Assembly (NCBI RefSeq): GCF_004402405.1
Contig: NZ_SOFE01000003.1
Location: 45,899-109,898, forward strand
Direction of reading: 5' to 3'
DNA length: 64,000 nt
Origin: Cryobacterium levicorallinum
GTDB lineage: Bacteria; Actinomycetota; Actinomycetes; Actinomycetales; Microbacteriaceae
Position 1 is the first letter of the stretch. The number at the start of each line of letters is the position of its first letter. The position numbers and the translations under genes are program-made. The notes under the pieces are model-generated. The model ran no database searches, had not been told where the DNA came from, and saw only the letters and a list, made by a program, of their open reading frames with translations. This document shows positions 42,279 to 51,459 of the stretch, piece after piece.

Positions 42279-42743
42279 ATGCACACACTGGCGGGCACTA
42301 AAGATCGCACCTTGATCGTCATCCTCGGCACTATCGTCGCCCTGGTGCTCGTCGCCCTCGTGGTGGTCTTCACCCGCGGCGCACCGGAACTGCTCGACCC
42401 AAACACCCCGGAAGGCGTGGTGCAGGCCTATTCTGCGGCCGTCATCGCCGGTGACGAAGATGCGGCCGAAAAGCTGCTCACCGCAGAGGCCCTGGTGGGC
42501 TGTGGGCCCGTCGAACACGGTCCAACCAACAGCCTTCGCGTCGTACTGGTGTCAACGACGGTTCGCCCCAAATCAGCCGATGTCGTCGTGTCCCTGGTCA
42601 CGTCCTACGACGACGGCCCGTTCGGCGCCTCCGAGTATGAGTTCGAGAGCAATTTCGACCTGGTCAGGGCGGACGGTGCCTGGCTGATCGAGACAGCTCC
42701 CTGGGAGCTCTCCATCTGCCCGAACCCGATGGTAACGAAGTAA
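42279..42743 (+). CDS. Membrane-anchored protein of unknown function
   Basis: The protein has about 154 residues from the ATG at 42279. One N-terminal helix (TLIVILGTIVALVLVALVVV) is followed by an extracytoplasmic domain containing PEGVVQAYSAAVIAGDEDAA, two cysteines and LVRADGAWLIETAPWELSIC. This resembles the NTF2-like/DUF4878-type lipoprotein domain in layout, but I am not certain of the family. Its stop overlaps the ATG of the next gene (TAATG), so the two are [13 protein letters not shown] probably act together. Confidence 0.65.
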   Translation: MHTLAGTKDRTLIVILGTIVALVLVALVVVFTRGAPELLDPNTPEGVVQAYSAAVIAGDEDAAEKLLTAEALVGCGPVEHGPTNSLRVVLVSTTVRPKSADVVVSLVTSYDDGPFGASEYEFESNFDLVRADGAWLIETAPWELSICPNPMVTK

Positions 42744-44473
42744 TGTCCATCGTGGTCCTCCTCGTCCTCGTCGCCGTGCTGGGCGTGGGCATGACCGGCA
42801 TCGTCATCGCTGTGCGCCGATCTCCTAGACAGCCCGGTAGCACATCAACCCCGACGGCACGCCGAGTGGTCGTGTACATCTTGTTGTTCGCGCTCGTGGT
42901 CATCGCCGCGATCGGCCTGAGCGGCCTCCTGGGGCGCGCCCTCGATACCGGCACCAACCTGGCCGGTATCGATGTGACCGGACTCGCGCGGTCCCTCGCC
43001 TTCACCCTGATCGCCGGCCCGTTCGCCGCGCTGCTCTGGTGGGTGCTGTGGCGGCGGATGGCGAGCGCGGAGCGGGCGTCGATCTCTTGGGGGCTCTACC
43101 TGGCCGGCCTGCAGACGGTCGCGATCGTGACCGCGGCTTCTGCCCTGCTCGGGACCCTGGCGGCACTGGTGCGGGGCGACTGGCAGCCGCGCACCCTCGC
43201 GGTCGCGCTGATCTGGACGCTGGTGTGGGCCTGGCACCGGTGGATGTCCCGACACCCGTCCAAGAGTCCCATGCAGTTGACGAGCGTCGCGCCCATTCTG
43301 AGCTCGATTTTTGGTTTGCTGATCGGAGCGGTCGGGGCGGTGACCGCGCTCGCATCCCTGATCAATGCGGCCGTCGACGCGCTCCAGTCCTCGATCGTCA
43401 TCGGCGATCCCTGGTGGCGGCTGGCCCTGCAGGCAGGCGTCTGGTTTCTCGGCGGCACCTTGATCTGGTGGTGGCAGTGGATGCGGGAGCGCGCCCGGCT
43501 CGTGCGCGGGGTGCTGGCCGATCTTGCCCTCGTCGTCTTGGGGATCGCCGCCGCTGCTGCCGCGTCGCTGGTGGGAACGGGCACGGTGCTGTTCGTGCTG
43601 CTCCGGCTGGCCTTTGCCCGGGAGCATCCGCTGGACGATATTCTCGATCCGCTCGGCACCGCCGTGGCGACCGCTCTGGTCGGCGCTCTGGTCTGGGCCT
43701 ACCACCACGGTCTGCTGCGGCAGCGAGCGCTGCCGACCCGGCTGGCCGCCACCCTCGTCGTTTCCGGCTTCGGTCTGGTGGCTGCGGCTACCGGGCTGGG
43801 AATCATCGTCAATGCCCTGCTGTCCGGCCTGGCGCCGGTCGTGGTCGGGTCGGACACGCGCTCCCTGCTGCTCGGCGGGCTTAGCGCCGCAATCGTGGGT
43901 GGCCCGGTCTGGTGGGCCGCCTGGAAGCCGCTGCGCCCGGTCGATCCGGTGTCCGCCCAGGTGACGGGCCGCCGGGTCTACCTAATTCTCATCTTCGGGA
44001 TCAGCGCGATCGTGGCCATTATCACCCTGCTCGTGATCGGCTACCGCATTTTCGAATTCGTCCTCGACGACCTGAGCCGACAGAGCCTGCTCGACCGGGT
44101 GCGAGCACCGTTGGGGCTGCTCGTCGCCACCGGCCTCGCCGCCGGCTACCACTTCTCGGTCTGGCGGAGGGACCGCGCTGCGCTGGCTGAGGCCGAGCTG
44201 CCCGGCCGTGCCATCCACCGGGTCATTCTGGTCACGGCCGGCGACCCGACCGCGACCCGCGACCTCATCGCCGAGCTGACCGGCGCCGCCGTCACGGTCT
44301 GGCAGCGTGCGGCCTCCCCCGACGGCCCTGCACCGATCGACGCTGCACCGATCGACGACGTCCTGCCATCGGCCGAGCGCCTCGGCCTGGCCTTGGCCGG
44401 GGTCACCGGAGCACGCGTGCTCGTCGTCGTGGGCGTCGGCGGCAGCGTCGACGTCATCCCGCTGCAGAACTGA
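42743..44473 (+). CDS. Polytopic membrane protein, DUF5671-like repeats
   Basis: The 576-residue protein has about 14 membrane helices. A unit of roughly 95-130 residues recurs, with a helix pair followed by tryptophan-rich WWVLWRRM, WWWQWMRER, LVWAYHHGL or GPVWWAAWKPL. This is the DUF5671 pattern, known from membrane proteins of unknown role. The C-terminal 110 residues are soluble (AIHRVILVTAGDPTATRDLI). [15 protein letters not shown] coupled to the single-helix protein upstream. No enzyme motif is seen. A possible transporter-like or sensory membrane component. Confidence 0.65.
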   Translation: MSIVVLLVLVAVLGVGMTGIVIAVRRSPRQPGSTSTPTARRVVVYILLFALVVIAAIGLSGLLGRALDTGTNLAGIDVTGLARSLAFTLIAGPFAALLWWVLWRRMASAERASISWGLYLAGLQTVAIVTAASALLGTLAALVRGDWQPRTLAVALIWTLVWAWHRWMSRHPSKSPMQLTSVAPILSSIFGLLIGAVGAVTALASLINAAVDALQSSIVIGDPWWRLALQAGVWFLGGTLIWWWQWMRERARLVRGVLADLALVVLGIAAAAAASLVGTGTVLFVLLRLAFAREHPLDDILDPLGTAVATALVGALVWAYHHGLLRQRALPTRLAATLVVSGFGLVAAATGLGIIVNALLSGLAPVVVGSDTRSLLLGGLSAAIVGGPVWWAAWKPLRPVDPVSAQVTGRRVYLILIFGISAIVAIITLLVIGYRIFEFVLDDLSRQSLLDRVRAPLGLLVATGLAAGYHFSVWRRDRAALAEAELPGRAIHRVILVTAGDPTATRDLIAELTGAAVTVWQRAASPDGPAPIDAAPIDDVLPSAERLGLALAGVTGARVLVVVGVGGSVDVIPLQN

Positions 44474-44506
44474 CCAGCGCAGGCCTGATCGATCAGTACT
44501 GGTCAG
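44470..44506. terminator. Bidirectional hairpin between convergent genes
   Basis: CTGACCAG (44470-44477) pairs with CTGGTCAG (44499-44506), with the inner palindrome TGATCGATCA (44486-44495). It overlaps the stop of the DUF5671-like gene and ends one base before the stop of the convergent gene. Confidence 0.5.
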
Positions 44507-44507
44507 A

Positions 44508-45770
44508 TCAGATCGCCGGGGCGGCCTTGCGGCCAGGCCAACGCACTCGCCGCGGCACCCGCTCGGTTTGGCCGACGGCAACGACGATCAGCTCATCGAG
44601 CACAAATCGACGGATGCTGACGCGCGCCGGGGATTTCGGCGCCCCGTCCCGCAGGGTGTGGCCGGTCAGTACTGCGGTATCGAGCGCGACCTGGTCATGC
44701 GGCACCAGAACGGCGGAGTCGATGTTGCCGAGCAGCTTGAGGGTTCTCAGGACCTGGCCACGCGGATTGAGCCCCAGGGCGCTCGCCCGCACCTGATTGA
44801 TCACAACACTCACGGCATGGCCGGTCGTGACCTCGGCGAGGTCCACCCAGGACCGCAAAAACCGCGCCATGCCGATCGGGTCGGCCAGTCCGCAGGCGAC
44901 GACGTGGTCGGCCATCCGCAGCGCGGTCACCGTGGCCGCGTTGCGGCGCGGTGCCAGCAGATCGCTGCTCAATTCCTCGTCGCTCTCCAGATTGAATCCG
45001 GTGTCCAGCACCACGTAATCCACCCAGTGTCGCAGCGCATCGATCGTGCGGGTGACCCGCTCGGTCGACAGTTCCGGCCAGCGAGACGGCCGGCCGAGAC
45101 CGGTCAACACCCAGAAGGCGCCCTTCGGGGAGTTGTAGCGCTGGGCGATGCGCTCGAGTTCTGACCGGTTCAGGCTGTCGCTGCCGGCCAGGCGGCAGGC
45201 GGCGGCAAAGCCGGGAGCCTCGTCGAGCATGCCGAGCCGCGGCGCGATCGACGCGCCGTAGGTGTCGACGTCGGCCAGCACCACGGTGTGGCCGGCCGCG
45301 GCAATTTCGGCTGCAATGTTAATGGCGAGCGTGGTACGCCCGGGCGCCCCGGACGGGCCCCACACCGCGATGACGGAGCCAGCACTCAGCGCGCCGCCGG
45401 TGAAGTGCCGATCCCCGACGCGCAGCGGCACCACCACGCCCGAGACGAGCAGGTCTTCGATCTCCGCCCAGTCACAGGGCAGGGCCACGGTTTCGTACAG
45501 GCCGAGCGAGCCTGCGTGCCGACGTTCCTGTTCCGATGCGGCGATGGCGACGACCCGAATGCCCCGCTCATCGCAGGCGGCGATCAGCTGGCCGGTCAGA
45601 GACTCCCGCCGACCACTGACCACGACGACGTGCGGCTGCCCGTGCGACAGCGATTCCAGAAAATCCCGGGCGGTATCCACGCGCGTCACCACACTGTGCC
45701 CGCACTCGATGATGTCGGCCAGCATGCGCTGCTCGGTCGCTCGGTCCAGCACGAGCGCGATCCGGGCCAT
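44508..45770 (-). CDS. MinD/CpaE-like P-loop ATPase with N-terminal receiver-like domain
   Basis: The 420-residue protein has an N-terminal domain of about 115 residues resembling a degenerate receiver (ARIALVLDRATEQRML, VVVVSGRRESL), as in CpaE/TadZ. It is followed by a SIMIBI ATPase domain. The P-loop WGPSGAPGRTTLAINIA (about 137-153) lacks the signature lysines of ParA/MinD (Arg in place of the KT lysine). VVLADVDTYGASIAPRLG is the switch I/A' region and DYVVLDTGFNLE the Walker B. CpaE-like proteins localise Flp/Tad pilus or secretion machinery. Its start overlaps the SAF gene stop. No CpaF, prepilin or TadB/C genes are in the window. Confidence 0.75.
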   Translation of the reverse strand: MARIALVLDRATEQRMLADIIECGHSVVTRVDTARDFLESLSHGQPHVVVVSGRRESLTGQLIAACDERGIRVVAIAASEQERRHAGSLGLYETVALPCDWAEIEDLLVSGVVVPLRVGDRHFTGGALSAGSVIAVWGPSGAPGRTTLAINIAAEIAAAGHTVVLADVDTYGASIAPRLGMLDEAPGFAAACRLAGSDSLNRSELERIAQRYNSPKGAFWVLTGLGRPSRWPELSTERVTRTIDALRHWVDYVVLDTGFNLESDEELSSDLLAPRRNAATVTALRMADHVVACGLADPIGMARFLRSWVDLAEVTTGHAVSVVINQVRASALGLNPRGQVLRTLKLLGNIDSAVLVPHDQVALDTAVLTGHTLRDGAPKSPARVSIRRFVLDELIVVAVGQTERVPRRVRWPGRKAAPAI

Positions 45771-46399
45771 CAGGGAACCACGGGGGTATTGACCGGTACG
45801 ATCGCGAGGGCATCACCGTTCATGATCGCTTCGAGCACGTCGGCGACGTTCGCCTTGGGCACGAGCAATTCCACGGATTGACCATTGTCTGCGGCGATGA
45901 TGCCGGTCGGGATCACGATCCGCACCACGACAGCCTGCGCCACGAGAATCGTCGGCGGCGCGTATTCGCCCGGCCCGGTCGCCCGCGCCGACCAGATGTC
46001 CACCACCGAACCGGACACGACCCTGGCTGCCAACCGGCCGGGAACGTCTACGACGACACTCGTCGTCAGCTCTCCGGCTGCTGCTCCGACCGCGGAGCGC
46101 GCCACGAGTTCCCCGGCCAGAATGGTCTGGGTGACCAGCAAGCCCGGCTCGACCGTGGGCGACAGATAGAGGTCGGCGGCTCCCCCCAGCCGTACCCGGG
46201 TTTCAACGAGGTCGGTCTTCGTAAGGCGATCGCCGACGGTGAGCGTGTGGCGTGCGGTGTAGACCGCCGTGGTGCGGTCGCTGCCGGCGACGATCGCGCT
46301 CACGCCAGCAATCGACGCGGCGACGAGCACGAGGCCGATGACGAATCGGGGGTCTACCCAGAAGCGGCGGCGCGTACGTGTGGAACCGGGTGACATCAT
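45770..46399 (-). CDS. SAF-domain protein, CpaB-like
   Basis: The 209-residue protein has a short basic head, one membrane helix (FVIGLVLVAASIAGVSAIVAG) and an extracytoplasmic SAF domain of the CpaB/FlgA type: TLTVGDRLTKTDLVETRVRL, VTQTILAGELVARSAV and SVVVDVPGRLAARVVSGSVV. CpaB is a pilus-assembly periplasmic component in Tad systems. Only the SAF core is present, shorter than a full CpaB. It is coupled to the CpaE-like gene by overlapping start and stop codons. Confidence 0.72.
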   Translation of the reverse strand: MMSPGSTRTRRRFWVDPRFVIGLVLVAASIAGVSAIVAGSDRTTAVYTARHTLTVGDRLTKTDLVETRVRLGGAADLYLSPTVEPGLLVTQTILAGELVARSAVGAAAGELTTSVVVDVPGRLAARVVSGSVVDIWSARATGPGEYAPPTILVAQAVVVRIVIPTGIIAADNGQSVELLVPKANVADVLEAIMNGDALAIVPVNTPVVP

Positions 46400-46482
46400 C
46401 CGCTACCTCGCTTGTTTGGAAGGATTCTCTCTTATCGTGGCCCACTGTGCCGCCCGGTGAAAAAGTTCTCCACAGGGCAGCG

Positions 46483-47082
46483 TCATTTCAGCCGGATGAC
46501 ATGGATCTGCCAGATCGGCACGATGCGGTAGTGAGCGATTTCGGGGCCACGGCGCAACGTTCCGAGCGGATGCACCGCCAGATCAATGTGGTCCCGCGCC
46601 ACCCGGTCGATGGTTCCGGCCACCACACCGGCCCGGGTGTCCAACTCCACGGCGCGCCGGCGACGGCACAGGTTGCGCAGGACGAACGGCAGTCCGACCC
46701 GTTCGATTCCCCGACCGGTCGCTGCCGATTCCACGGCCAACGACGCCCTGATCTGTTCCTCGTCGAGCAAGACTGCGGCGATGGCCGCGAGCGGGACCAC
46801 GCACTGGCCGCGAGCGCTCTCGGAATCGAGCAGGTCGGCCGCAAGCCAGTCCCGGCCCAGCGCGGTCGGACGCAGGGCGAGCGTTTGGCCCGACACGAGC
46901 ACCACGCGCAGCCGCAGGGCGCTGCCGAGGCTCGCGGACCGCACCACGTTGCTCAACCGGGTGCGCAGGGAGAGCTTCTCCAGACGCTCCCGTTCCTCGT
47001 GCAGGCACAGGTCAGCGACCTCGGCCTGCAGCTCGTAGTCGAGCTGCCCTTCCAAATCGTCAAACAAATCATCCCAGCGCAC
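46483..47082 (-). CDS. Unknown protein preceding the SAF/CpaE-like pair
   Basis: The 199-residue soluble protein begins MRWDDLFDDLEGQLDYELQA and has a coiled helical region with HEERERLEKLSLRTRL, then beta-rich sequence (LRLRVVLVSGQTLALRPTAL and IDRVARDHIDLAVHP). The second half resembles a small SH3-like or Sm-like barrel, but I do not recognise the family. It is 83 bp upstream of the SAF gene on the same strand and probably in its operon. A DnaA-box-like TTGTCCACA lies just upstream at 47121. Confidence 0.6.
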   Translation of the reverse strand: MRWDDLFDDLEGQLDYELQAEVADLCLHEERERLEKLSLRTRLSNVVRSASLGSALRLRVVLVSGQTLALRPTALGRDWLAADLLDSESARGQCVVPLAAIAAVLLDEEQIRASLAVESAATGRGIERVGLPFVLRNLCRRRRAVELDTRAGVVAGTIDRVARDHIDLAVHPLGTLRRGPEIAHYRIVPIWQIHVIRLK

Positions 47083-47212
47083 ACACCGAAAGTAGCCGAA
47101 CCTGGGCGTTCTCGCTCACGTTGTCCACAGGCTCTTTAAGCCCTCGACAGTGCCGGAACAATGCTGCTTAGGTTTCCGCTATTCCAGCTCGTGCTCGACC
47201 TCAGGAGGCATC

Positions 47213-47653
47213 ATGCCGTCACCCGGTAGCAGCGAATCGAATGCGCAGGCCCTTCGGCGGGAGCGAATCGAAGACGACGAGTTCTTCGGTCCTCAGCCCA
47301 GCACCCTGGCGGAGCTCCCCGATCCGGAACCGCTGCTTCGGGCCTTGGCGATCTGCGCCTTCGAGGTCATCGCCGGAGTCCGACAGATTGAACACCTTGC
47401 GAGCTGGGTGACCGACGACGTCTATGCCCATCTGCGCGTTCGAGCGTCAATCGCGGCGCGGGCGCGCGCCGTCACCGGCCAGGTTGCTGACCGCCCCCGG
47501 CTCGCCATCGGCCACGTCACCCAGGTGAAGCGCGACGCTGGAGGCCTGGACGCCGTCGTCGTCGTGTTCGAGCGGCACCGGAGCTATGCGGTCGCGATCT
47601 GTTTGGAGGGGATGGACCGGCGGTGGCGGGCCTCGGTCCTGGTCGTGCTGTAA
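47213..47653 (+). CDS. Rv3235-family protein
   Basis: The protein has 146 residues from the ATG at 47213, preceded by AGGAGG. The core CAFEVIAGVRQIEHLASWVT then DDVYAHLRVRASIAARAR matches the Rv3235 family, small proteins of unknown function that lie next to secA in actinobacteria. The tail AVAICLEGMDRRWRASVLVVL is also typical. The fold looks like an alpha-plus-beta NTF2-like protein. Convergent with secA, 31 bp away. Confidence 0.82.
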   Translation: MPSPGSSESNAQALRRERIEDDEFFGPQPSTLAELPDPEPLLRALAICAFEVIAGVRQIEHLASWVTDDVYAHLRVRASIAARARAVTGQVADRPRLAIGHVTQVKRDAGGLDAVVVVFERHRSYAVAICLEGMDRRWRASVLVVL

Positions 47654-47684
47654 AGCACGGCCCAAACCGAGAGCGCCCGAAACG

Positions 47685-50492
47685 CTACGTTGTTTTCTTA
47701 CCCTGCGAGCGACGCTCCGCCCGGTTCGCTGGGGCAGCACCCTCGGTTTTCTGACCGAAGGCTCCACGCTGGGGCGGTCCGGCCGGCTCGGTCGGCTCGT
47801 CGTCGCTCGCCGCGACGGTGGCCGTGCGTCTGGCTCGATCGGTGGCGGCCTGCTGAATCTGACCGCGCTGGTTGCGCACCTCGACTCCACCCGAATCGCT
47901 CGGGGCGGTGTAGCTGAGCTTCTCCTCGGGGGAATCGGCCGGGGACAGCCCCTTGGCCGCGACGACCGGTCCGGCGACGGCTCCGGCTCCGGCCGTCACC
48001 TCGACGTCGAGGTTGAACAGGAACCCGACCGTTTCTTCGCGAATCTGTCCCATCATCTGCTGGAACATGGCGAAGCCTTCACGCTGGTACTCGACCAAAG
48101 GGTCGCGCTGAGCCATCGCGCGCAGACCGATGCCATCCTTCAGGTAATCCATCTCGTACAGGTGGTCGCGCCAGCGTCGGTCGATGACCGACAGCACCAC
48201 GCGGCGTTCGAGCTCGCGCATGGCCGGAGAACCGAGGGACTCTTCCCGGCGGGTGTAGGCGAGCTTGGCGTCGGAGAGAATCTCGCGGCGCATGAAGTCG
48301 CGGTTGATCTTGCCCTTGTCGCCGGCCTCTGATACGACCTCGTCGATGGTCAGTCCCACCGGGTAGAGCGTCTTGAGCTCGGTCCACATGGCATCGAAGT
48401 CCCAGTCGTCGCCGTTGCCTTCGCCGGCGTGTACGTCGAGCACCTCGTCGATGACGTTGGTGAGGAAGGTCTGGGTGCGCTCGTGCAGGTCGTCACCCTC
48501 AAGGATGTGCCGGCGGTCGCCGTAGATCGCCTCGCGCTGGCGGTTGAGTACGTCGTCATACTTGAGCACGTTCTTGCGAATCTCGGCGTTGCGACCCTCG
48601 ACCTGCGACTGGGCGCTGCGAATGGCCCGGCTGACGACCTTAGACTCGATAGCCATATCGTCGGGCACCCCCTGGCGCCCCATCAGTGCTTCGGCGGCGC
48701 CGGCGTTGAACAGGCGCATGAGGTCGTCGGTGAGGGAGAGGTAGAAGCGGCTTTCGCCCGGGTCGCCCTGGCGACCGCTGCGTCCGCGCAGCTGGTTGTC
48801 GATGCGACGGGACTCGTGCCGTTCGGTGCCGAGCACGTAAAGGCCACCGGCGGCGATGACCTTGTCGGCCTCTTCCGCCACGTCGGCCTTTACCGCGGTG
48901 AAGACGTCATCCCAGGCGAGTTCATACTCGTCGGGGGTCTCAATCGGGCTGAGGCCCTTCGCGTTCATCTCGGCGACGGCGATGAACTCGGCGTTGCCGC
49001 CGAGCATCACGTCGGTACCACGACCGGCCATGTTGGTGGCCACGGTCACCGAACCGAGGCGACCGGCCTGCGCGACGATCGCGGCCTCACGGGCGTGGTT
49101 CTTGGCGTTGAGCACCTCGTGCCGCACGCCCTTCTTGGCGAGCAGACGCGACAGGTATTCGCTCTTTTCAACGCTCGTGGTGCCGACCAGAACTGGCTGC
49201 CCGGCCGCATGGCGTTCGACGATGTCCTCGACGACCTGACGAAACTTGGACTCTTCGTTCTTGTAGATCAGATCGGACTGGTCGAGGCGCTTCATCGGTT
49301 TGTTGGTGGGGATGGCCACCACGCCGAGCTTGTAGGTGCTCATGAACTCGGCGGCCTCGGTCTCGGCTGTTCCGGTCATGCCGGAGATCTTGGAGTAGAG
49401 GCGGAAGTAGTTCTGCAGGGTGACCGTGGCCAGGGTCTGGTTCTCGGCCTTGACCGCGACGCCCTCCTTGGCTTCGATGGCCTGGTGGATGCCCTCGTTG
49501 TAGCGACGGCCCATCAGGATTCGGCCGGTGTGCTCATCCACGATGAGTACCTCGCCGTTCATCACGACGTAGTCCTTGTCCTTCTTGAACAGGGCGTTCG
49601 CCTTGATCGCGTTGTTCAGGAACGAGATCAGCGGGGTGTTGGCCGATTCGTACAGGTTGTCGATGCCGAGGTAATCCTCGACCTTTTCAATGCCGGGTTC
49701 GAGTACACCGATGGTGCGCTTCTTCTCGTCGACCTCGAAATCTTCGTCGGGGACCAGGCGCTTGGCCAGGCTGGCGAACTCGTTGAACCAGCGGTTGGCT
49801 TCGCCGGAAGCGGGTCCGGAGATGATCAGGGGCGTGCGTGCCTCGTCGATGAGAATCGAGTCGACCTCGTCGACGATGGCGAAGTAGTGACCGCGCTGCA
49901 CCATGTCGCTGGACTGCCAGGCCATATTGTCGCGCAGGTAGTCGAAACCGAATTCATTGTTGGTGCCGTAGGTGATGTCGGCGGCATACATTTCCCGACG
50001 CGCAGCCGGCGTCTGGCCGGAGACGATGCATCCGGTCGTCATGCCGAGGGCGCGGAAGACGCGGCCCATAAGCTCGCTTTGGTAGCTCGCGAGGTAGTCG
50101 TTGACCGTGATGACGTGCACGCCGCGGCTGCTGATCGCATTGAGATAGGCGGCGGTGGTGGCGACCAGGGTCTTGCCCTCACCGGTCTTCATCTCGGCGA
50201 TGTTTCCGAGGTGCAGTGCTGCCCCGCCCATCAGCTGTACGTCGAAGTGACGCAACCCGAGCGTGCGGGTGCTCGCCTCGCGCACGGCGGCGAACGCCTC
50301 GGGGAGCAGGTCATCGAGCGATTCGCCGTTGGAGTACCGTTCCCGCAGGGTGACGGTCTCATTTTTGAGCTCCTCGTCGGTGAGCTCGTGGAAGTCCTCT
50401 TCCAGCGCGTTGATGGCTTTCGCGTAGTTTTCCAGGCGGCGCAAAACGCGGCCTTCACCAACACGAAGAACCTTTTCAAGAATTGACGCCAC
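47685..50492 (-). CDS. secA: Preprotein translocase ATPase SecA (SecA1)
   Basis: The 935-residue motor has Walker A in [20 protein letters not shown] near residue 97, the preprotein-crosslinking region, the DEAD-like [20 protein letters not shown] near 208, and [16 protein letters not shown] near 430. The helical wing and the long [17 protein letters not shown] two-helix segment are present. The C-terminal zinc motif of enterobacterial SecA is missing and is replaced by a Pro/Arg/Lys-rich tail, as in other actinobacterial SecA1. It drives Sec-dependent export. Start GTG with GGAG nine bases upstream. Confidence 0.97.
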   Translation of the reverse strand: MASILEKVLRVGEGRVLRRLENYAKAINALEEDFHELTDEELKNETVTLRERYSNGESLDDLLPEAFAAVREASTRTLGLRHFDVQLMGGAALHLGNIAEMKTGEGKTLVATTAAYLNAISSRGVHVITVNDYLASYQSELMGRVFRALGMTTGCIVSGQTPAARREMYAADITYGTNNEFGFDYLRDNMAWQSSDMVQRGHYFAIVDEVDSILIDEARTPLIISGPASGEANRWFNEFASLAKRLVPDEDFEVDEKKRTIGVLEPGIEKVEDYLGIDNLYESANTPLISFLNNAIKANALFKKDKDYVVMNGEVLIVDEHTGRILMGRRYNEGIHQAIEAKEGVAVKAENQTLATVTLQNYFRLYSKISGMTGTAETEAAEFMSTYKLGVVAIPTNKPMKRLDQSDLIYKNEESKFRQVVEDIVERHAAGQPVLVGTTSVEKSEYLSRLLAKKGVRHEVLNAKNHAREAAIVAQAGRLGSVTVATNMAGRGTDVMLGGNAEFIAVAEMNAKGLSPIETPDEYELAWDDVFTAVKADVAEEADKVIAAGGLYVLGTERHESRRIDNQLRGRSGRQGDPGESRFYLSLTDDLMRLFNAGAAEALMGRQGVPDDMAIESKVVSRAIRSAQSQVEGRNAEIRKNVLKYDDVLNRQREAIYGDRRHILEGDDLHERTQTFLTNVIDEVLDVHAGEGNGDDWDFDAMWTELKTLYPVGLTIDEVVSEAGDKGKINRDFMRREILSDAKLAYTRREESLGSPAMRELERRVVLSVIDRRWRDHLYEMDYLKDGIGLRAMAQRDPLVEYQREGFAMFQQMMGQIREETVGFLFNLDVEVTAGAGAVAGPVVAAKGLSPADSPEEKLSYTAPSDSGGVEVRNQRGQIQQAATDRARRTATVAASDDEPTEPAGPPQRGAFGQKTEGAAPANRAERRSQGKKTT

Positions 50493-50525
50493 GAATGTAC
50501 TCCACTAGTCAAACGGTGCAGACAC

Positions 50526-50562
50526 GCGCTGCGGAAGCTCGATTGAACTGCTCCCGCAGCGC
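50526..50562 (-). terminator. Hairpin after hpf
   Basis: The arms GCGCTGCGGAAGC (50526-50538) and GCTCCCGCAGCGC (50550-50562) pair over 13 bp with one mismatch around an 11-base loop, between the hpf stop and the secA start. It probably terminates hpf and lacks a T tract. Confidence 0.6.
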
Positions 50563-50632
50563 CTGCCTGCGCCTCTCGTCTGGCAGATGCCAGAGCGCCG
50601 ACCTGGTCGGCAACTAAGGCAATGCTAGTTGG

Positions 50633-51337
50633 TCAGTTGGCACGCCCGCTGGCAACGGGCACAGCCTCGTGCAACTCACTGACGGCACTATCGAGTTCGA
50701 TGACTCCATAGTCCCAGCCCTTGCGGCGGTAGACCACGCTCGGACGCTCGGTTTCGATATCCTGGAACAGGTAGAAGTCGTGCCCGACCAGCTCCATGAA
50801 GTAGAGTGCATCGTCGACCGACATGGGCGCAGCGGCGAAGACCTTGCGACGGATGACGACGGGGCAGTACTCTTCCTCGTCCGCGACGGCGGGGGCATCC
50901 GCTTGCACGATGGGAATCGCGCCGGTGCGCACCCGCTCGAGCGTTTCGGGGTTGGCCGGCGTGATGTCGATGACGCTGAACCCGACCGCGGACGCCTCGT
51001 GCAGCGAGGTGGGGCGGTGGGCTCCACCGCGGTGCACCTTCTTGCGGTCCTTGGCGCGGCGAACACGCTCGAGTAAACGGCCGAGCGCCACGTCGAAGGC
51101 AGCGTACTTGTCGGATCCGTCCGCTTCGGCCCGAACGAGCGGACCCTTACCGATCAGGGTGAGTTCAACCCGGTCGTTGCCGACGGCTGCACCGTTCTTC
51201 TCGTGGTGGCGGCTGACCTTGATTTCGAGTGCGAGGGCCTTATCCGCGAGGAGGGCGATTTTCTCGGCCTTCTCCGTCGCATAATCCCGGAAGCGATCAG
51301 TGATCCCAAGGTTGCGTCCGACGATGTTAGTTTCCAT
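50633..51337 (-). CDS. hpf: Ribosome hibernation promoting factor, long form
   Basis: The 234-residue protein has an N-terminal ribosome-binding domain (METNIVGRNLGITDRFRDYA, VELTLIGKG, DVALGRLLERVRRAKDRKK) and a C-terminal dimerisation domain (YCPVVIRRKVFAAAPMSVDD, DALYFMELVGHDFYLFQDIE). The two-domain layout is the long HPF that makes 100S ribosome dimers directly. GGAGG precedes the ATG. In mycobacteria the homologue (Rv3241c) is also next to secA1. Expression is expected in stasis or hypoxia. Confidence 0.95.
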   Translation of the reverse strand: METNIVGRNLGITDRFRDYATEKAEKIALLADKALALEIKVSRHHEKNGAAVGNDRVELTLIGKGPLVRAEADGSDKYAAFDVALGRLLERVRRAKDRKKVHRGGAHRPTSLHEASAVGFSVIDITPANPETLERVRTGAIPIVQADAPAVADEEEYCPVVIRRKVFAAAPMSVDDALYFMELVGHDFYLFQDIETERPSVVYRRKGWDYGVIELDSAVSELHEAVPVASGRAN

Positions 51338-51459
51338 GACGACCTCCAGTTTGGCGGACCGCCCTCAAACCGGGCGATCATTGCGCGCCTTTGACTCCAC
51401 CGTAGCCGGGGCGATGGGATAAGTCACAGTATTTGTTAACCAATTTGTGCGACGGGTCG

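Noticed and set aside
42206..42406. N-terminal extension of the PdtaS-type kinase
   Set aside because: The extra residues are basic and Thr/Arg-rich, overlap the divergent gene and are absent from mycobacterial PdtaS, which begins at STLSDL-like sequence.
47101..47212. Replication origin suggested by a DnaA-box word
   Set aside because: Only one good box, no AT-rich unwinding region and no dnaA or dnaN nearby.
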